From positions 322,252 through 356,667 of the forward strand of contig NW_011887293.1 of the NCBI RefSeq assembly GCF_000151315.2: a stretch of DNA of 34,416 nt, read 5' to 3'. This document shows positions 1 to 11,100 of this stretch, piece after piece. The first letter of the stretch is position 1. Every line of letters begins with the position of its first letter. A program made the translations under genes and the position numbers. The notes beneath the pieces are model-generated. The model saw only the letters and a program-made list of their open reading frames with translations, was not told where the DNA came from and did not search any database. This DNA comes from Capsaspora owczarzaki ATCC 30864 (Eukaryota > Opisthokonta > Filasterea).

Positions 1-329
1 CTTCCTTGAAAAAATCTTTTCTATGTGACTCTTCCCGGAGCAGATCAAACAGTGTGCCAGCTGTTCTATCGACTGCTTGACGTAGCCTATCTTGATGGCC
101 TGCCTGTTCTCGATCATAGGATATTTCCGATGAGCTTCTACTTTATGATCACTGGTCTTTGTTGGTGTGTTGTTGTCAGCAATCGTGGAGTGGGTGCTGC
201 TTGCGGTGATGTGTTGACGCGGGCAGAGAAAACCAATGGGAACCCTTGATTTCCCATTTGAGCCCACAAAAAAGAAAAACCAGGAAAAAAAAAACGAAAC
301 GAAAACCTGAAAAAAAAAAAAAAAAAAAA

Positions 330-349
330 GAGAGAGAGAGAGAGAGAGA
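330..349. repeat. (GA)n microsatellite
   Basis: About ten GA units directly follow a 19-nt A run, inside a longer purine-only stretch that reaches about 480. No gene is associated with it. Confidence 0.9.
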
Positions 350-486
350 AGGAAGCGGGGAGAGCGAGGGCGAGCGAATGAAGAGGAGAGATAGGAGAGA
401 AAGAGAGAATGAGCCGAAGGAGGAATGCGAAAAAGTGGAGGAGGAGGAGGGGGGGGGGGGGAGGGTCGAAAAGGAAGAGAAAGGCT

Positions 487-487
<1 letters not shown>

Positions 488-520
<33 letters not shown>
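488..520. repeat. Poly(A) tract, 33 nt
   Basis: Uninterrupted A run on the + strand. No retroelement body or flanking target-site duplication was seen, so it is listed as a simple homopolymer. Confidence 0.9.
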
Positions 521-522
<2 letters not shown>

Positions 523-927
523 TGACGACGGTTCGTGCGACTAAAACAGACACAGACTCGAACAAGGAGGGATAACTGAGGGGGGTAGGTTGATGGGAAT
601 AGTGGTGGGAAAGGACTCTGCCCCCACGCACAAAACTGGGAGTGGTCGTGACAGGAGGGTGCATGGGTTGGGCTTGGCAAACAAAAACAAGTCAAACGAA
701 AGAAATAGCGATTCGCATGCGCGTCGCGGTTTTGAATTTGCTGCGACCCCACTCTCCCTCCAGAGCACAGAATCCCATCATATGGCGATATCTGGATGGC
801 TACATCCAAAGGCTATAAAGGGAGTCAACGATACAGAGAAACCCCCCCCAACCAGAAACGGAGAAAAAAAAAAAGAAAGAAGAAAAAAAGAAGCATCCGA
901 AAAAGCGAAAAAGTCGTCAAGGTTGCT

Positions 928-945
928 GTCGCCAGATCTGGCGAC
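928..945. repeat. 18-bp perfect palindrome
   Basis: GTCGCCAGATCTGGCGAC equals its own reverse complement. It lies in the A-rich intergenic region with no gene beside it. It could bind a dimeric regulator or be chance. Confidence 0.5.
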
Positions 946-2540
946 TCGGCAAAAGCGACACCACAAAGCATGCGCGCAAAAACGAGCCGATGAGACAGAA
1001 CCTCGTCACACGAGAGAAAAAGAAACTCCGATGAGAAGAGCGTCATCCTGAATCGCTCAAACAAACAACAACAACAACAAAAACAGCATAAACACGCGTC
1101 ACTCGCCAGTGGTGCAACCGTAAACCAATACAAGGAGCACCCACACAGCCACAGACACAGCCACATGCATGCACACAAGCACGGAGCACCACCGCAGTCC
1201 AAACGCAGAGCGAGAACAATGGATGCTTTTGTTTAGTTTTAGTTATTTTTTGTTTTGTTTTTCCCAAATGTTTGTGTCGTTTGTGTCAGCCACACACCCA
1301 TGCGAAAACGAGAAAACAAAAAAACCGCAGCAGCCATGCATGCACGCTGGCACTCCTCTGAGTCCTTTCTCGACCAAAATAGAAGATGGCACGAGAGGTG
1401 TCGAGAGGCCGCGACAGCAAAAGGGCGGATCCAGCACAGGAATTAAAATTAAAATAAAAAAGCAGGAAAAAAAAAAGGGAAGGACGTGACACGATCAGCA
1501 CAATGCAGATGCCGTTGTTTTTGTTTCTGCCCTTGTTTCGAAGGCGGCGTCCATCGCCACAAAGGAAGAGACAACAAGATAGTGCCAGATGGATGATTGA
1601 TCGACGTAGTAGAAACGATGGCAGAGGCATTGGATGACAGCAAAGCGAGCATGGCAGCTGACAGATCGGTGTTGATCGATGGTCTCAACAAAAGAAAAAT
1701 CACAAGACAAAAACATTCGCGACCAACTGCGATTGCGCACCGAGAAGATCAAGGAAGATCAAAGCAGAACAAGAAGGCGAGAAAGCAAAACAAAACACAC
1801 CCACCCCCAGGGCAATGGCAGCGATGACAGACGAGAAAGAGATGAGGGCAACGAAAAAAAAAAAAAAAAGAAACGAAAAAGAAAAAAGCTCCACTCGATT
1901 GAGTCTGGTCAGATTCGAGGCGCACAGAACATCCCGCTGCCACCTCCGGCCGGTTCCAGGAGCACAAACAAGAGTGCGGGAACAACGGGTGCGCAAGAGG
2001 GAGAGAACGGGGGGGGGGGCTCCACCTGGCTTGGATCGACGGAACAAAAAAGCAAAAAAAAAAAAAAACAATGGCCTCACTTCAACGCCTCCTCTCTCTC
2101 TTTCTCATGCCAGTCGGCCGCTTTCATCCAACCGAGAGCCACCACCCTTTCAAATCATAATATAGTGTGCTTTGTTGTACCAGAGTTGCGCGAACGTCGC
2201 AAGGGCAGCGCCGAAGCGGCAGCTGTCGCCATGAAAAGGACTGACCAAAACCGAAAACAAAAAACAAAACAAAAACAAAAACAAAGAAGAAAAAAAAAAA
2301 AACAATCCCCTCCTTCAATTTCAGCTGGGCTTTTGATTGGATGACCGTGGTCGGCGAGAGCGGCACAGGCAACCCGCAACGAAGCATCAACAACGCTCAT
2401 CAATGACATGCAAAGATAGGGCGGACAGGGCGCGAGTGGTTGAGCGATGCCGAGCCAAGTGTACATCTCAGAGGCGAAAAAATGGCAAACGCTACTTTCT
2501 TGTTGTAAAGCGCATCAAGCATCGCGCGAGCTCGAGCTCG

Positions 2541-2606
2541 AGTGTGTGCGCATGCGTGCGTATGTGTGCATGTGTTTCAATGTGCATGTGCACATGCATG
2601 TGTAAT
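2541..2606. repeat. TG-rich alternating purine/pyrimidine tract
   Basis: A long, nearly strict alternation of T/C with G/A (TGTGTGCGCATGCGTGCG type), preceded by a short CTCGAG-type palindromic stretch at 2527-2542. Such DNA is prone to Z-form. About 190 bases downstream is a CA tract, so the two are mutually inverted. Confidence 0.75.
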
Positions 2607-2790
2607 CGTGCGTGTGTTCGTGTACGGGTTGCTGTTTGACTATGCGTCAGGGCGGGGTGAATGACCAAGTTCGAATCACAATCGATTTTTTTTTCTTTCC
2701 TTCCGCTCGTTGCGCTCTCGAGCGCTCATAGCCGTGTCCCTCACCAGCAGTGCTGTTGCTCACTGTGCGGCGCACACCCAGGCACACCCA

Positions 2791-2826
2791 GACACACGCA
2801 CACACACACACACATACACATACACA
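2791..2826. repeat. (CA)n microsatellite
   Basis: A CA-dinucleotide run with a few TA interruptions, in inverted orientation to the TG tract at 2541-2606. Confidence 0.9.
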
Positions 2827-3839
2827 GTCCACAAGCGAGACACAGTGCGAGAAACGGAAACAACCAAAAAAAAAAAAAAGCAAAACAAAAAACAAGTCGA
2901 AAACACTACCCCTGCACCCGACAACGGGGTCGAGAAGCAGCAGCCTGCAGTGGATGGAGTGTGAAGCAAAGCCCAGTCACGATGCACACAGGGTGGGGGC
3001 ACATCCGGCAGTGCTAGCACCGCACCGACAGCGGGGAAGGCAGAAACAAACAAAAAATAAAAAAATAAAAAAATATAAAAAAAATCGAGTCCGCCGACAC
3101 GACAGATCAATTGGCTTGAAAACCCCACCGTTGCGGCCATTGAGTGACAACTGTGCGTCGGGGCGACACGGGCTACCCTCTGCGCACATGCCATGTGCAT
3201 CCAATAGAAGGCTCTCTGGTTCCGCGGTCGCCCTGCATCTCCCGCCACAAAAACAAAAAAAAAAAAACAAAAAAACCGCCAGCCAAAAAGCCAATGCAGG
3301 TTTTTTTTTAAAAAAAAAGAAAAAGGGGCGAGGTTGGTAGTGCGCATGTCGAGCGGCCTGGGCAGCTGGAAAGCACGAGGGCCCGATAGCACTGTGTGGT
3401 GTTTTCGGGTTGTTGCGTTTGAGCGCGGCTCAGAGTGGCAGCGGATCGATTGGCGAGCGACGAAGGTTCGTTCCGCGCCCTTCCGCCGCTCTGGTTTCGC
3501 TCCACTGCCCCTCGAAGCTTAAGGCGCAGTTGCGGAGGGTTGGGGGTGGAAGCGAACATGGAGCTCGCTTCGAGAGTGCCGAGAAGAGCGACAGGGAGCG
3601 AGGGGCGGGGACGGAGGAGAAGCGACCGAAGCGCATTGGCAAAGACGCGACATGTGTGTGTGTGGGTCGCGATGAGCTGGGGCCTTGTTGAGTGGGGGTT
3701 TTGAATCGACGCTGAGGGCTTTCCGTGTTGGAGGGAGCACGGATGGGTGCTGATCACGATAGGTGGTTTGCGACACTGGTGTTGTTTGTGGGATGGAGGG
3801 AGAAGGGAAGAGGGAAGAGGGAAAAGAAACGAACGAACG

Positions 3840-3878
3840 AAAAAAAAAAAAAAAAAAAAAAAAGCCTTACCTTGCTGC

Positions 3879-3946
<68 letters not shown>
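3840..3946. repeat. Double poly(A) tract (24 nt and 65 nt)
   Basis: Two A runs, at 3840-3863 and 3882-3946, are separated by 18 bases of mixed sequence. The second, at 65 nt, is the longest homopolymer in the window. Tract lengths this long are often mis-sized by sequencing. Confidence 0.85.
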
Positions 3947-3949
<3 letters not shown>

Positions 3950-4240
3950 TGGCAATTGAGTTGAAACGCGTTGTTTCGGACAAGAACTTCAAGAGCTGGA
4001 GGAAGGATGAGGGAGAGTTGGGGGAGGGATGAGGGGGGTGAGCAACACCTTCATCAGAGAAAAATAATATACAGAGTCAAGCGTTAACGAGCAAAGGAGA
4101 CTAGCAGAGGGCGAAAAGAGAAAAAGAGTGCGTCAAAGATCAGAAACCTTGCTCAATGCTCTTTCCCTGCAATCAAGAAGACGACCGCAAGTACTAGCTC
4201 GACGCCTGGGAGTGACTGCCAAGAACGGGCGAAATAAAAT

Positions 4241-4273
4241 TCCACTGCTCGGTATACAAAAACCTGCAGTGGA
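4241..4273. promoter_or_regulatory. Small inverted repeat upstream of the E1-like gene
   Basis: TCCACTGC at 4241-4248 is repeated inverted as GCAGTGGA at 4266-4273, with a 17-nt spacer, 171 bases before the ATG at 4444. It may be a protein site or a leader hairpin. Eight-base arms are short enough to arise by chance. Confidence 0.3.
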
Positions 4274-4443
4274 GAAGCAGGAATGACGGGGTACATTTGT
4301 AGATCATTCAGCTCGGTTTGCTTGATGTTGACACGTACCTCTACCTCCAGTCAGTCGCTCTTCCTTCCAAACCCAAAAAGATTTTTACCACTCCAGAATT
4401 TTTTGTCTTTTTGTTTGCTTCTTCGTTTGATCACTCACCGATC

Positions 4444-7400
4444 ATGGCGCTGCGTGCGGCTCGCTGGCTCGTGGTTGGCGCTGCTTTCGGCCTGCTCGCC
4501 GCTTTCGCCCTCCCCGCGGACGCCGCGCGATCAGCCGCTGCGAATGCAGTCGCACTGCACCAGCTAATTGGCGCATTTCGAGACACGGGCCATCTGGCGG
4601 CGTCGACAGACCCGCTGCAGTACGCAAAGGCGGTTGGCACTCGGCCGGCGTCGCTCCCGCAGCTCGACTACCACACGTACGGCTTCACCGACGCCGACCT
4701 GGACGTCGCATTTGACCTTGGCGAGGAGCTCTTTGGGACGTCGTCCGACACAATGACGCTGCGGCAGCTCGTCAGCAACCTCAACCAGACGTACTGCGGC
4801 CACATTGGCTTTGAGTACGGCCATGTTGTGGATGCGGATCGCCGACAGTGGTTGGTCGAGCAGATCGAGACGCTCGCTGCCCGCGTCCCAAGCACCGTGT
4901 CGTGGTCGGACATGCTCGGATTCCTGGTCGAAGCGGACACCTTTGCGAACTTTGTCAACGAGACGTGGCCGGACGATTGGACGTTCCCAATGAGCGGGTT
5001 GAACAACCAGCTCACTGCAATCAAGTCGCTCATCCGCGCAGCCTCCGCCAATGGCATTCAGGCCATTCACTTTGGCATGCACCATCGTGGTCGAGACGAG
5101 TTTATGCACAATGTCATGCAAATCCCGCTTCCTGCCGTGTTCCATTGTGAGTTGGCAACAGTTTGTTTTCCGAATTGGTTCCTGCTGCTTGTGTGCTGCG
5201 GGGGAGGGGAGGGGGGCTCGAGGTCAGCAGCGCATGTTGTTGATGATGAAAGGGGCTTGTTGATTGCAATCCTATGGCTCTTGCATTGAGTTGGAGTCTC
5301 GCTCTGATCTGCCTTTTGTGTTTTGTGCACGGTTGCTCACCTCCGACCCCGCATTGCTGAAATCCCTACTCCTAATTCTTCTGAAAGACATGGATGACGA
5401 CGATGCATCGCCAGGTCACCCCATCTGCAGCGCCGAAGGCGTCTGCTACTCTGGCGATTCCATCTACGGAATGGGCACCTCAGCGTGGCTCGAAATGCCA
5501 AACAACAAGTCCATTTGGGTGTCGGTGGCGTCCAACTCTGCCCATCTCGATTCCAACAATCCCATCGTTGCAGGTGAGTGGCAAGAGTTTTTTCGGCTCG
5601 CTGCAATCGACTTTTCTTGTCACAACCGGGAAAAAAAAAAAAAAAACAGCCTTTCTCTGTTGTTTTCCCCCTTGAACTTGCCTTTGTAAGACCTCTCCCT
5701 CACCGTCACAATCTCAATTCCCGGAGTTAGGAAGCGCGGGCGCTGTGATGGACATGATGAATGACACTGTCGGCGAGTTTGTACTGCCCGTCCTGATTTC
5801 CGGCGACGGTGCCGTCTCTGCACAGGGCATTGTTGAGGAGACCAAGCTGCTGACCAACCACATTCACGGCTACCAAACGGGCGGATTCCTGCACCTCGTC
5901 AACAACAACCAGATCGCCCACACAGTCGACCCGGCTGTCACTCGTGTGGTGCCCTATCCCACCGACTTTGCCAAGGTGATTGACGGCCCCGTCTTCCATG
6001 TCAACGGCGACGATCCAGAGTCGGTTGCCTGGGTGGTTGAACTCGCCATGCGCTTTCGCCAGCAGTTTCACGTCGATGTTGTTATCGATGTGATTGGGTA
6101 TCGCCGCCAGGGCCACTATGGCAATCCGCAGGCCGACCACCCTCTGTGGAGCAACCCGCAGCTGTACGACTTTATTGCGCACCATCCAACAGAACTGGCA
6201 GTCTACAGCAACACGCTCATTCAACGCGGTGTCATCACCCAAGACGCCATCGACGGTCTGGTCGACGATGAGCACACGCGCCTCTACAATGGATGGGTCA
6301 ACCGCACGCAGTACCCGGTCGAAGACATTGGCCAAGAGTACATCTGGCCCTTCCTGGAGGCGCCGTGGCCAAAGCTGCTGGCTCCGTCCTTTGCCGCCAA
6401 TCTCTCAGCGTCCGTTGTCTCGACGATTGGGCGCACCATCCTCTTCGACGCCATCCCGGCCAACATCCAGCTGACTCCGGATCTTGCGCAGCTGCTCACG
6501 CTGCGCCAGCAGCAGTTTGACAGTGGCCAGGTTGGCTGGGCTGTGGCCGAAGCTCTCGCAATTGGTTCGCTGCTCAACGAAGGGTTTGACGTGCGCATGA
6601 CCGGCCAGGATACCATCCTGGGCATTGCGCTCGTTCGCGCCATGGAGCTGTTTGATCGCAACACATTCACAAGCTACCGCCCGCTGGATCAGATTCGCAC
6701 CATGATCAATCCTGCTGCCGGCCGGTTTCGCCTGTTTGACAGCTCGCTGTCCGAGCTGGCCGTGCTCGGCTACGAGCTCGGCTACAGCATTCAGCGCGGA
6801 GACGACACGCTCGTTTTGTGGGACATGCACAACGCCGACTTTATCAACAACGCGCAGATGATGGTCGACCAGTACATTGCAGAGGGCGAGGTCAAGTGGT
6901 TCCGGCAAACCCCTCTGACCCTCATTCTGCCCATGGGCTACGAAGCATGCAATGGCCCAGAGCACTCCAATGTGCGCATGGCCCGTCTGCTGTTGACCAC
7001 AGACGGGAGCGCCGTGTATTGGAACAGGACGCGCACCATGTACGGCGACATGATGGCCGTCAACATTATCGTCATCTACCCGACGACCCCTGCCAACTAC
7101 TTTCATGCCATTCGCCGACAGATGCACTTTAACAATCTGGCTGGCTACGCTCTGCGGAAGCCTCTGTTCCTTCCGCTGGGCCTGCGTCTGCTCAAAAACG
7201 ACCACCTCACTTCGGACATGTCCGAATTTGCAACCGACACCTTCATGCCAGTCATCGGGGAGACTGACGGACGTATCGTCCACGCCTCGCAAGTCCAACG
7301 CATCATGTTTTGTTCTGGCCAGATTATTTCCGCGCTGAACATTTCTCGCGTCCATCGGAACAGGTGGGATGTTGCGATTGTTCGGCTGGAGCAGCTTTCG

Positions 7401-7814
7401 CCCTTCCCGTTCCAGCTGGTTCACGACCAAGTCGAAATGTACCCGAATGCGGACGTCATGTGGGTGCAAGAAGACCCCAGAAACATGGGCGCCTGGTTCC
7501 ACTTCCAACCCCGATTTGCCGTGCTGTACCCTGGCAGGCCGCTGCTCTATGCTGGGCGCAACACAAGTGCTGCGGCTGCTACTGGCTTCTGTCGCCTCAG
7601 CCAAGCGGAAGAGCAGCTGTTGTTGAATGACGCGTTCGACCTGCCCAAAGCAATCTGGCTGCAGCCAAGCGATGCGCCCCTTTCGACAGCAAGCTGGGTC
7701 GGAATAGTTGTCGGAACCGGTGTTGTGATGCTTGTTGTCGGAGCTGTGGCCGCACTCTACATTATTGCACGCATCAACCGTCGCAACCGTTCCGAGCGAT
7801 TGCTCGTCAATTAG
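4444..7814 (+). CDS. Membrane-anchored 2-oxoglutarate dehydrogenase E1-like protein
   Basis: Exons 4444-5146, 5388-5573 and 5731-7814 splice in phase (1,1) to 990 residues. ATG 4444 is the only in-frame ATG before the hydrophobic start. Residues 1-28 look like a signal peptide (WLVVGAAFGLLAAFALPADA). The body follows the OGDH/DHTKD1 E1 fold from end to end: LIGAF..TGHLAA..DPL (about 41), HRGR (214-217), a thiamine-diphosphate-type GDGAVSAQG (Asp322), a VNNNQ loop (about 354), the LSELAVLGYELGY block, GPEHS (about 700) and NMGAWFHFQPRF. A membrane span at about 952-975 is followed by a short Arg-rich tail, and NxS/T sequons are frequent, so a type I surface or secretory protein is inferred. 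In E1 enzymes the family motifs are YHMG, RGTF.HRH and LPHG; here they read YGMG, LGIALVRA and LPMG, so normal dehydrogenase activity is doubtful. The mitochondrial-type N-terminal lipoyl-partner segment is absent. The function is unknown. Confidence 0.85.
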
Positions 7815-8164
7815 TTGCCTTCTGTTCTTGTAGTTCTCTGTCATGTCTCTTCTTTGTCACAGCTAAAAAAAAAGCTGATCAGATTCTTGTCAAACTCCAC
7901 CGACCGTGTTGCACCGAAGTACAATGAGAGCGAGAGAGGGAGAGCGAAAGCAACAAGACAAAAAACAAAATAAAAAAAAAAACTCCGAAAAAAAAAAAGC
8001 AGAGTCTTACATTATCGACCCCAATCGTCAAAACAAAAGTCAAACACAAACAGCTAGAACACCAATGAACAGAAACAGGACGAAAATGAACAACACAACG
8101 GTAACAAGAAGCAGCATCCTGGAATCAAGACACCTGCCGCGAAGCTAGCACAGAGTAGCCGGCA
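7815..8164. other. Convergent 3' intergenic region
   Basis: Three hundred and fifty bases lie between the stop of the E1-like gene (+) and the stop of integrin beta (-). The region is A-rich. AATAAA inside an A run near 7968 is a candidate polyadenylation signal for the + strand gene. Nothing else is recognisable. Confidence 0.6.
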
Positions 8165-11100
8165 TTATTTACCGCTGTCATTATACAGAGGATTGCTGTA
8201 CTCTGTTCAAGCAAACATAGACAAGAGAAGGGGAGGGGGTGGGGGTCAGATGGTGGAAGCAAGCACCGCCGCAAATTCATGTTCAAATCCTGCTGCTCTG
8301 ACAACACGAAACAAACAACAAATTTTTTTACCAGTTGTGGATGCCTTGAAGAGAGGATTATCGTCACCCTTCCACCGCGACTTTTCACGCTCAGCTTCGA
8401 ACTTGCCCCATTCTCGGCGATCACGCATGCCGTTGATCAACTTGAGAGCGACCAGCGCTGCGATGGCGGCGACAATAATGCCACCAAACACACCAACAAA
8501 GACACCAATCGTGGTGCCGACAGGGAGATCGCCAAGGAAGGGGCAGTCGCCGTTGGAGCGGATGACCGTTCCAGTGCAAACGTTTTTGACATTGCCATTG
8601 GTGTTGTTGTAGCATTTGCCGAGATCCTCGCACCACATGCAGCCGCGGTCATTGTGATCCGTGCAAGAGCCGCAAGACGTGTAGTTGGTGCAGCTGTCGT
8701 GCGGGCACGTGTTGTTCACAGCGGTGACATCGCACCAGGTGCACTGGCCAGGAGGTCCCCAGAATGGCGCACACACGCAAGTGCCGCAAACGCACGTGCC
8801 ATGCTCGCCGCAGTCGTGACTGCAAGGGCCGCACTCGCACGAAGGTCCTGTAAAGTTGTTCTTGCAGTGGCATGTGCCGCAAATACATTCGCCGTTGCCC
8901 GCGGCCTGGTTGCACTTGAAGCCGTTGATGGTTTCGCCGCCGCACTCGACCAAGGAGCAGTTGCAGCTGGCCCCACTGTAGAGCGGGCTGCCTTGCGCGT
9001 CCGCGTCGCACTTGCACTGGTGGCACTGGGTCGCATCGCTCACGCACGTTCCATGACCAGAGCACTCGGACGTGCCGTCCCATCCGGCGCAGTGTTCAGT
9101 CCGGTCGCACAAGCACTCGGTCTCGGGAGTGTAGTTGCCAGTGCAAACGCACTGACTGCAGTTGCAAGATCCATGGCCGAGCGCAGAGTTGCAGTTGCTC
9201 GCCGAGTTGCATCCGACGTTCCAGCACGAGCAGTCGGCGCCAGTGTACAGGCCGGAGCAGGTGCACACACCGCACGTGCAAGTGCCGTGGCCGCTGCAGC
9301 CGTTGGGGCATGGTGCGTCCGAGCATGAGCAGTCGGGCTTGGACTGGTAGCCAACATCGCAGGTGCAGGTGCCGTCGCAGTTGTTGCACTGGCCGTGGCC
9401 CGAGCAAGTCAATCCGCCGCGCGAAGGGCAGTTGTTGTTGCATGCGCAGTTCAAGCCAGAGTAGCCCGCCTGGCAGCGACAAACTCCACATTGACAGGTG
9501 CCATGGCCGCTGCAATTGTCCGGACAGACGGTCGAGCAGGAGCAGGACGAGCCAGTCCATCCAGGCTCGCAGACGCACGAGCCAGCCGTGCAGTTGCCAT
9601 GTCCACTGCAGCTATTGGGGCAGGGAAGAACGGGTGTATCGCAATAGGTTCCAGTGTAGCCGGGACGGCACGTGCATTGGTTGCACTTGCAGCTGCCGTG
9701 GTTCTCGCAATCGACACCGGAGCCCGAGGGCTTCATGCAGCCAGGCGCAACGGTCGGGCACGAGCAGTCGATGGCAGAGGTGCTGTTCCACGCTGCGTCG
9801 CACGTGCACACACCACAGTTGCAGGTACCGTGGCCAGAGCAAACGTCGCCAGTCGAGGTCGGGCAACCCGTGGTCGGGCATTCGCACGCGGGGCCAGCAA
9901 AGCCTTCATTGCAAACGCAGGTACCGCACTGGCACGTGCCACGAAGAATGCCGTTGCACACGGCGCCATTGTAAGACGGGCAGGCCATGGGATCAGAGTT
10001 GCACGTGCACGTCTCGCCAGTCCAGCCATCGTCGCAAGTGCAGCGGCCACACAAGCAAGTACCGTGACCGTTGCACTTGTTGACCGGGCAGAGCCCCGCG
10101 CAGTTGCAGTCGTTGACGAGGTTGACGACGATGGAGACTGCGCTAAAGCCGACGAACGTCACGATAATCGTGTTGCCATCCGTGCGGGCTCGGGTGCCGT
10201 CGTACAGCAGGGTAAAGTTGAACTTGTACGTAGTGCCGACAACGACATTGGTGTAGCCAACGGCAGCGGCGGGCGAGATGGCGCTGATAAACCCTTCGTT
10301 TCCGTTGGACTGGACGGCGGCAACAATGGTGGAAGCAATCGAGTTGTATGCGTCGCTCAAGAGCTGAACCAGGTTATCCGAGTTGGTGGCCAAGGTGCCA
10401 GATTGGCCAAACCCGAGTGCGGTCACAAGATCCTGGAAGGTGCGCTGGTTGATGCCCGTGGCGGTCGAGCCGAAAATGGGGACAATGTTGTTCTCAATCA
10501 GAGCGTTTTTGAGCTGGGAAAAGCTTGGATAGTCGTACTTGGTCGACGCATCGTCGATAAACCGGTTGACTGCATTTGTATTCGTCGAAGGAAGGGTGAA
10601 GGCAGAGTCGGGCACATAGCACTTGTACGGGAAGGGCTCGACAATGCCAGCCATGTAGCCCTCCTTGCGGAAGTGGGTCGTGTCATCAGTCAGCATGAGC
10701 ATGAGCCGGCGGGGCTGATACGTCGTGTTGAAGCTGGGCCAATCGATCAGCTTTTGGCACAGAATGGCCTGGAGCATGCCGTCAATCATGTTTTCAGGCG
10801 TGTCAATGTTGCCTTGAATGCCAGAGATGCCCTGAACGAGCGTCACAAACTGGCCGAGGTTGTAGGAGAGCGGCAGGCGAGCTCGGAAGGCGTGGTTGGT
10901 GGGCAAGCTGGTGCCGCCAGTGTACGTCGAGTCCTTAATCCAGCCAGAAGTCGTCCAGCGGCCCATCGGGTAGGCAGGCTTTTCGAGGAAGCTGCCAAAG
11001 CCCAGACGAGCGCAGTTCGTGTTGGAGCAGGTGGGGTTGCTCGTGTCCGTGCACAGCTGGGTCACCTTGGTTGCCAGCGGTTGCGCCAAGCTGCGCACCT

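Larger units (their letters stand above)
1..4443. other. A-rich intergenic region with no convincing gene
   Basis: About 4.4 kb without a recognisable protein or RNA gene. The + strand is dense in A runs (for example 311-329, 488-520, 3882-3946), with GA, TG and CA microsatellites. Open frames here are low-complexity Lys/Glu/Arg or Phe-rich translations of these tracts and show no domain. Islands of ordinary composition lie at about 3346-3780 and 4080-4443. A TATAAAG string occurs near 815. The last 200 bases (4240-4443) are pyrimidine-rich and probably hold the promoter and 5' leader of the gene at 4444. The first 250 bases have normal composition and could be the end of a neighbouring gene, but I cannot assign it. 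Confidence 0.6.

Noticed and set aside
176-664. Minus-strand frame rich in Phe and Ser
   Set aside because: A translation of poly-T and CT repeats only. No normal-composition core.
2660-2690. AGTTCGAATCA, a tRNA B-box-like string
   Set aside because: No paired acceptor, D or anticodon arms could be drawn around it.
3882-3946. Poly(A) as the tail of a retroposed element
   Set aside because: No upstream element body, reverse-transcriptase frame or flanking duplication was visible, so it is kept as a homopolymer.
6405-7844. 479-codon minus-strand open frame opposite the E1-like gene
   Set aside because: A shadow of strong codon bias on the other strand, with no recognisable domain. The + strand matches E1 dehydrogenases throughout.
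8332-8424. Alternative integrin beta endings using AG sites at CAG/AGCAG or reading straight through
   Set aside because: They need introns of 34-39 nt or no splicing, and they lose NPLY. The 129-nt intron to 8202 gives the family-typical spacing between the two tail motifs.
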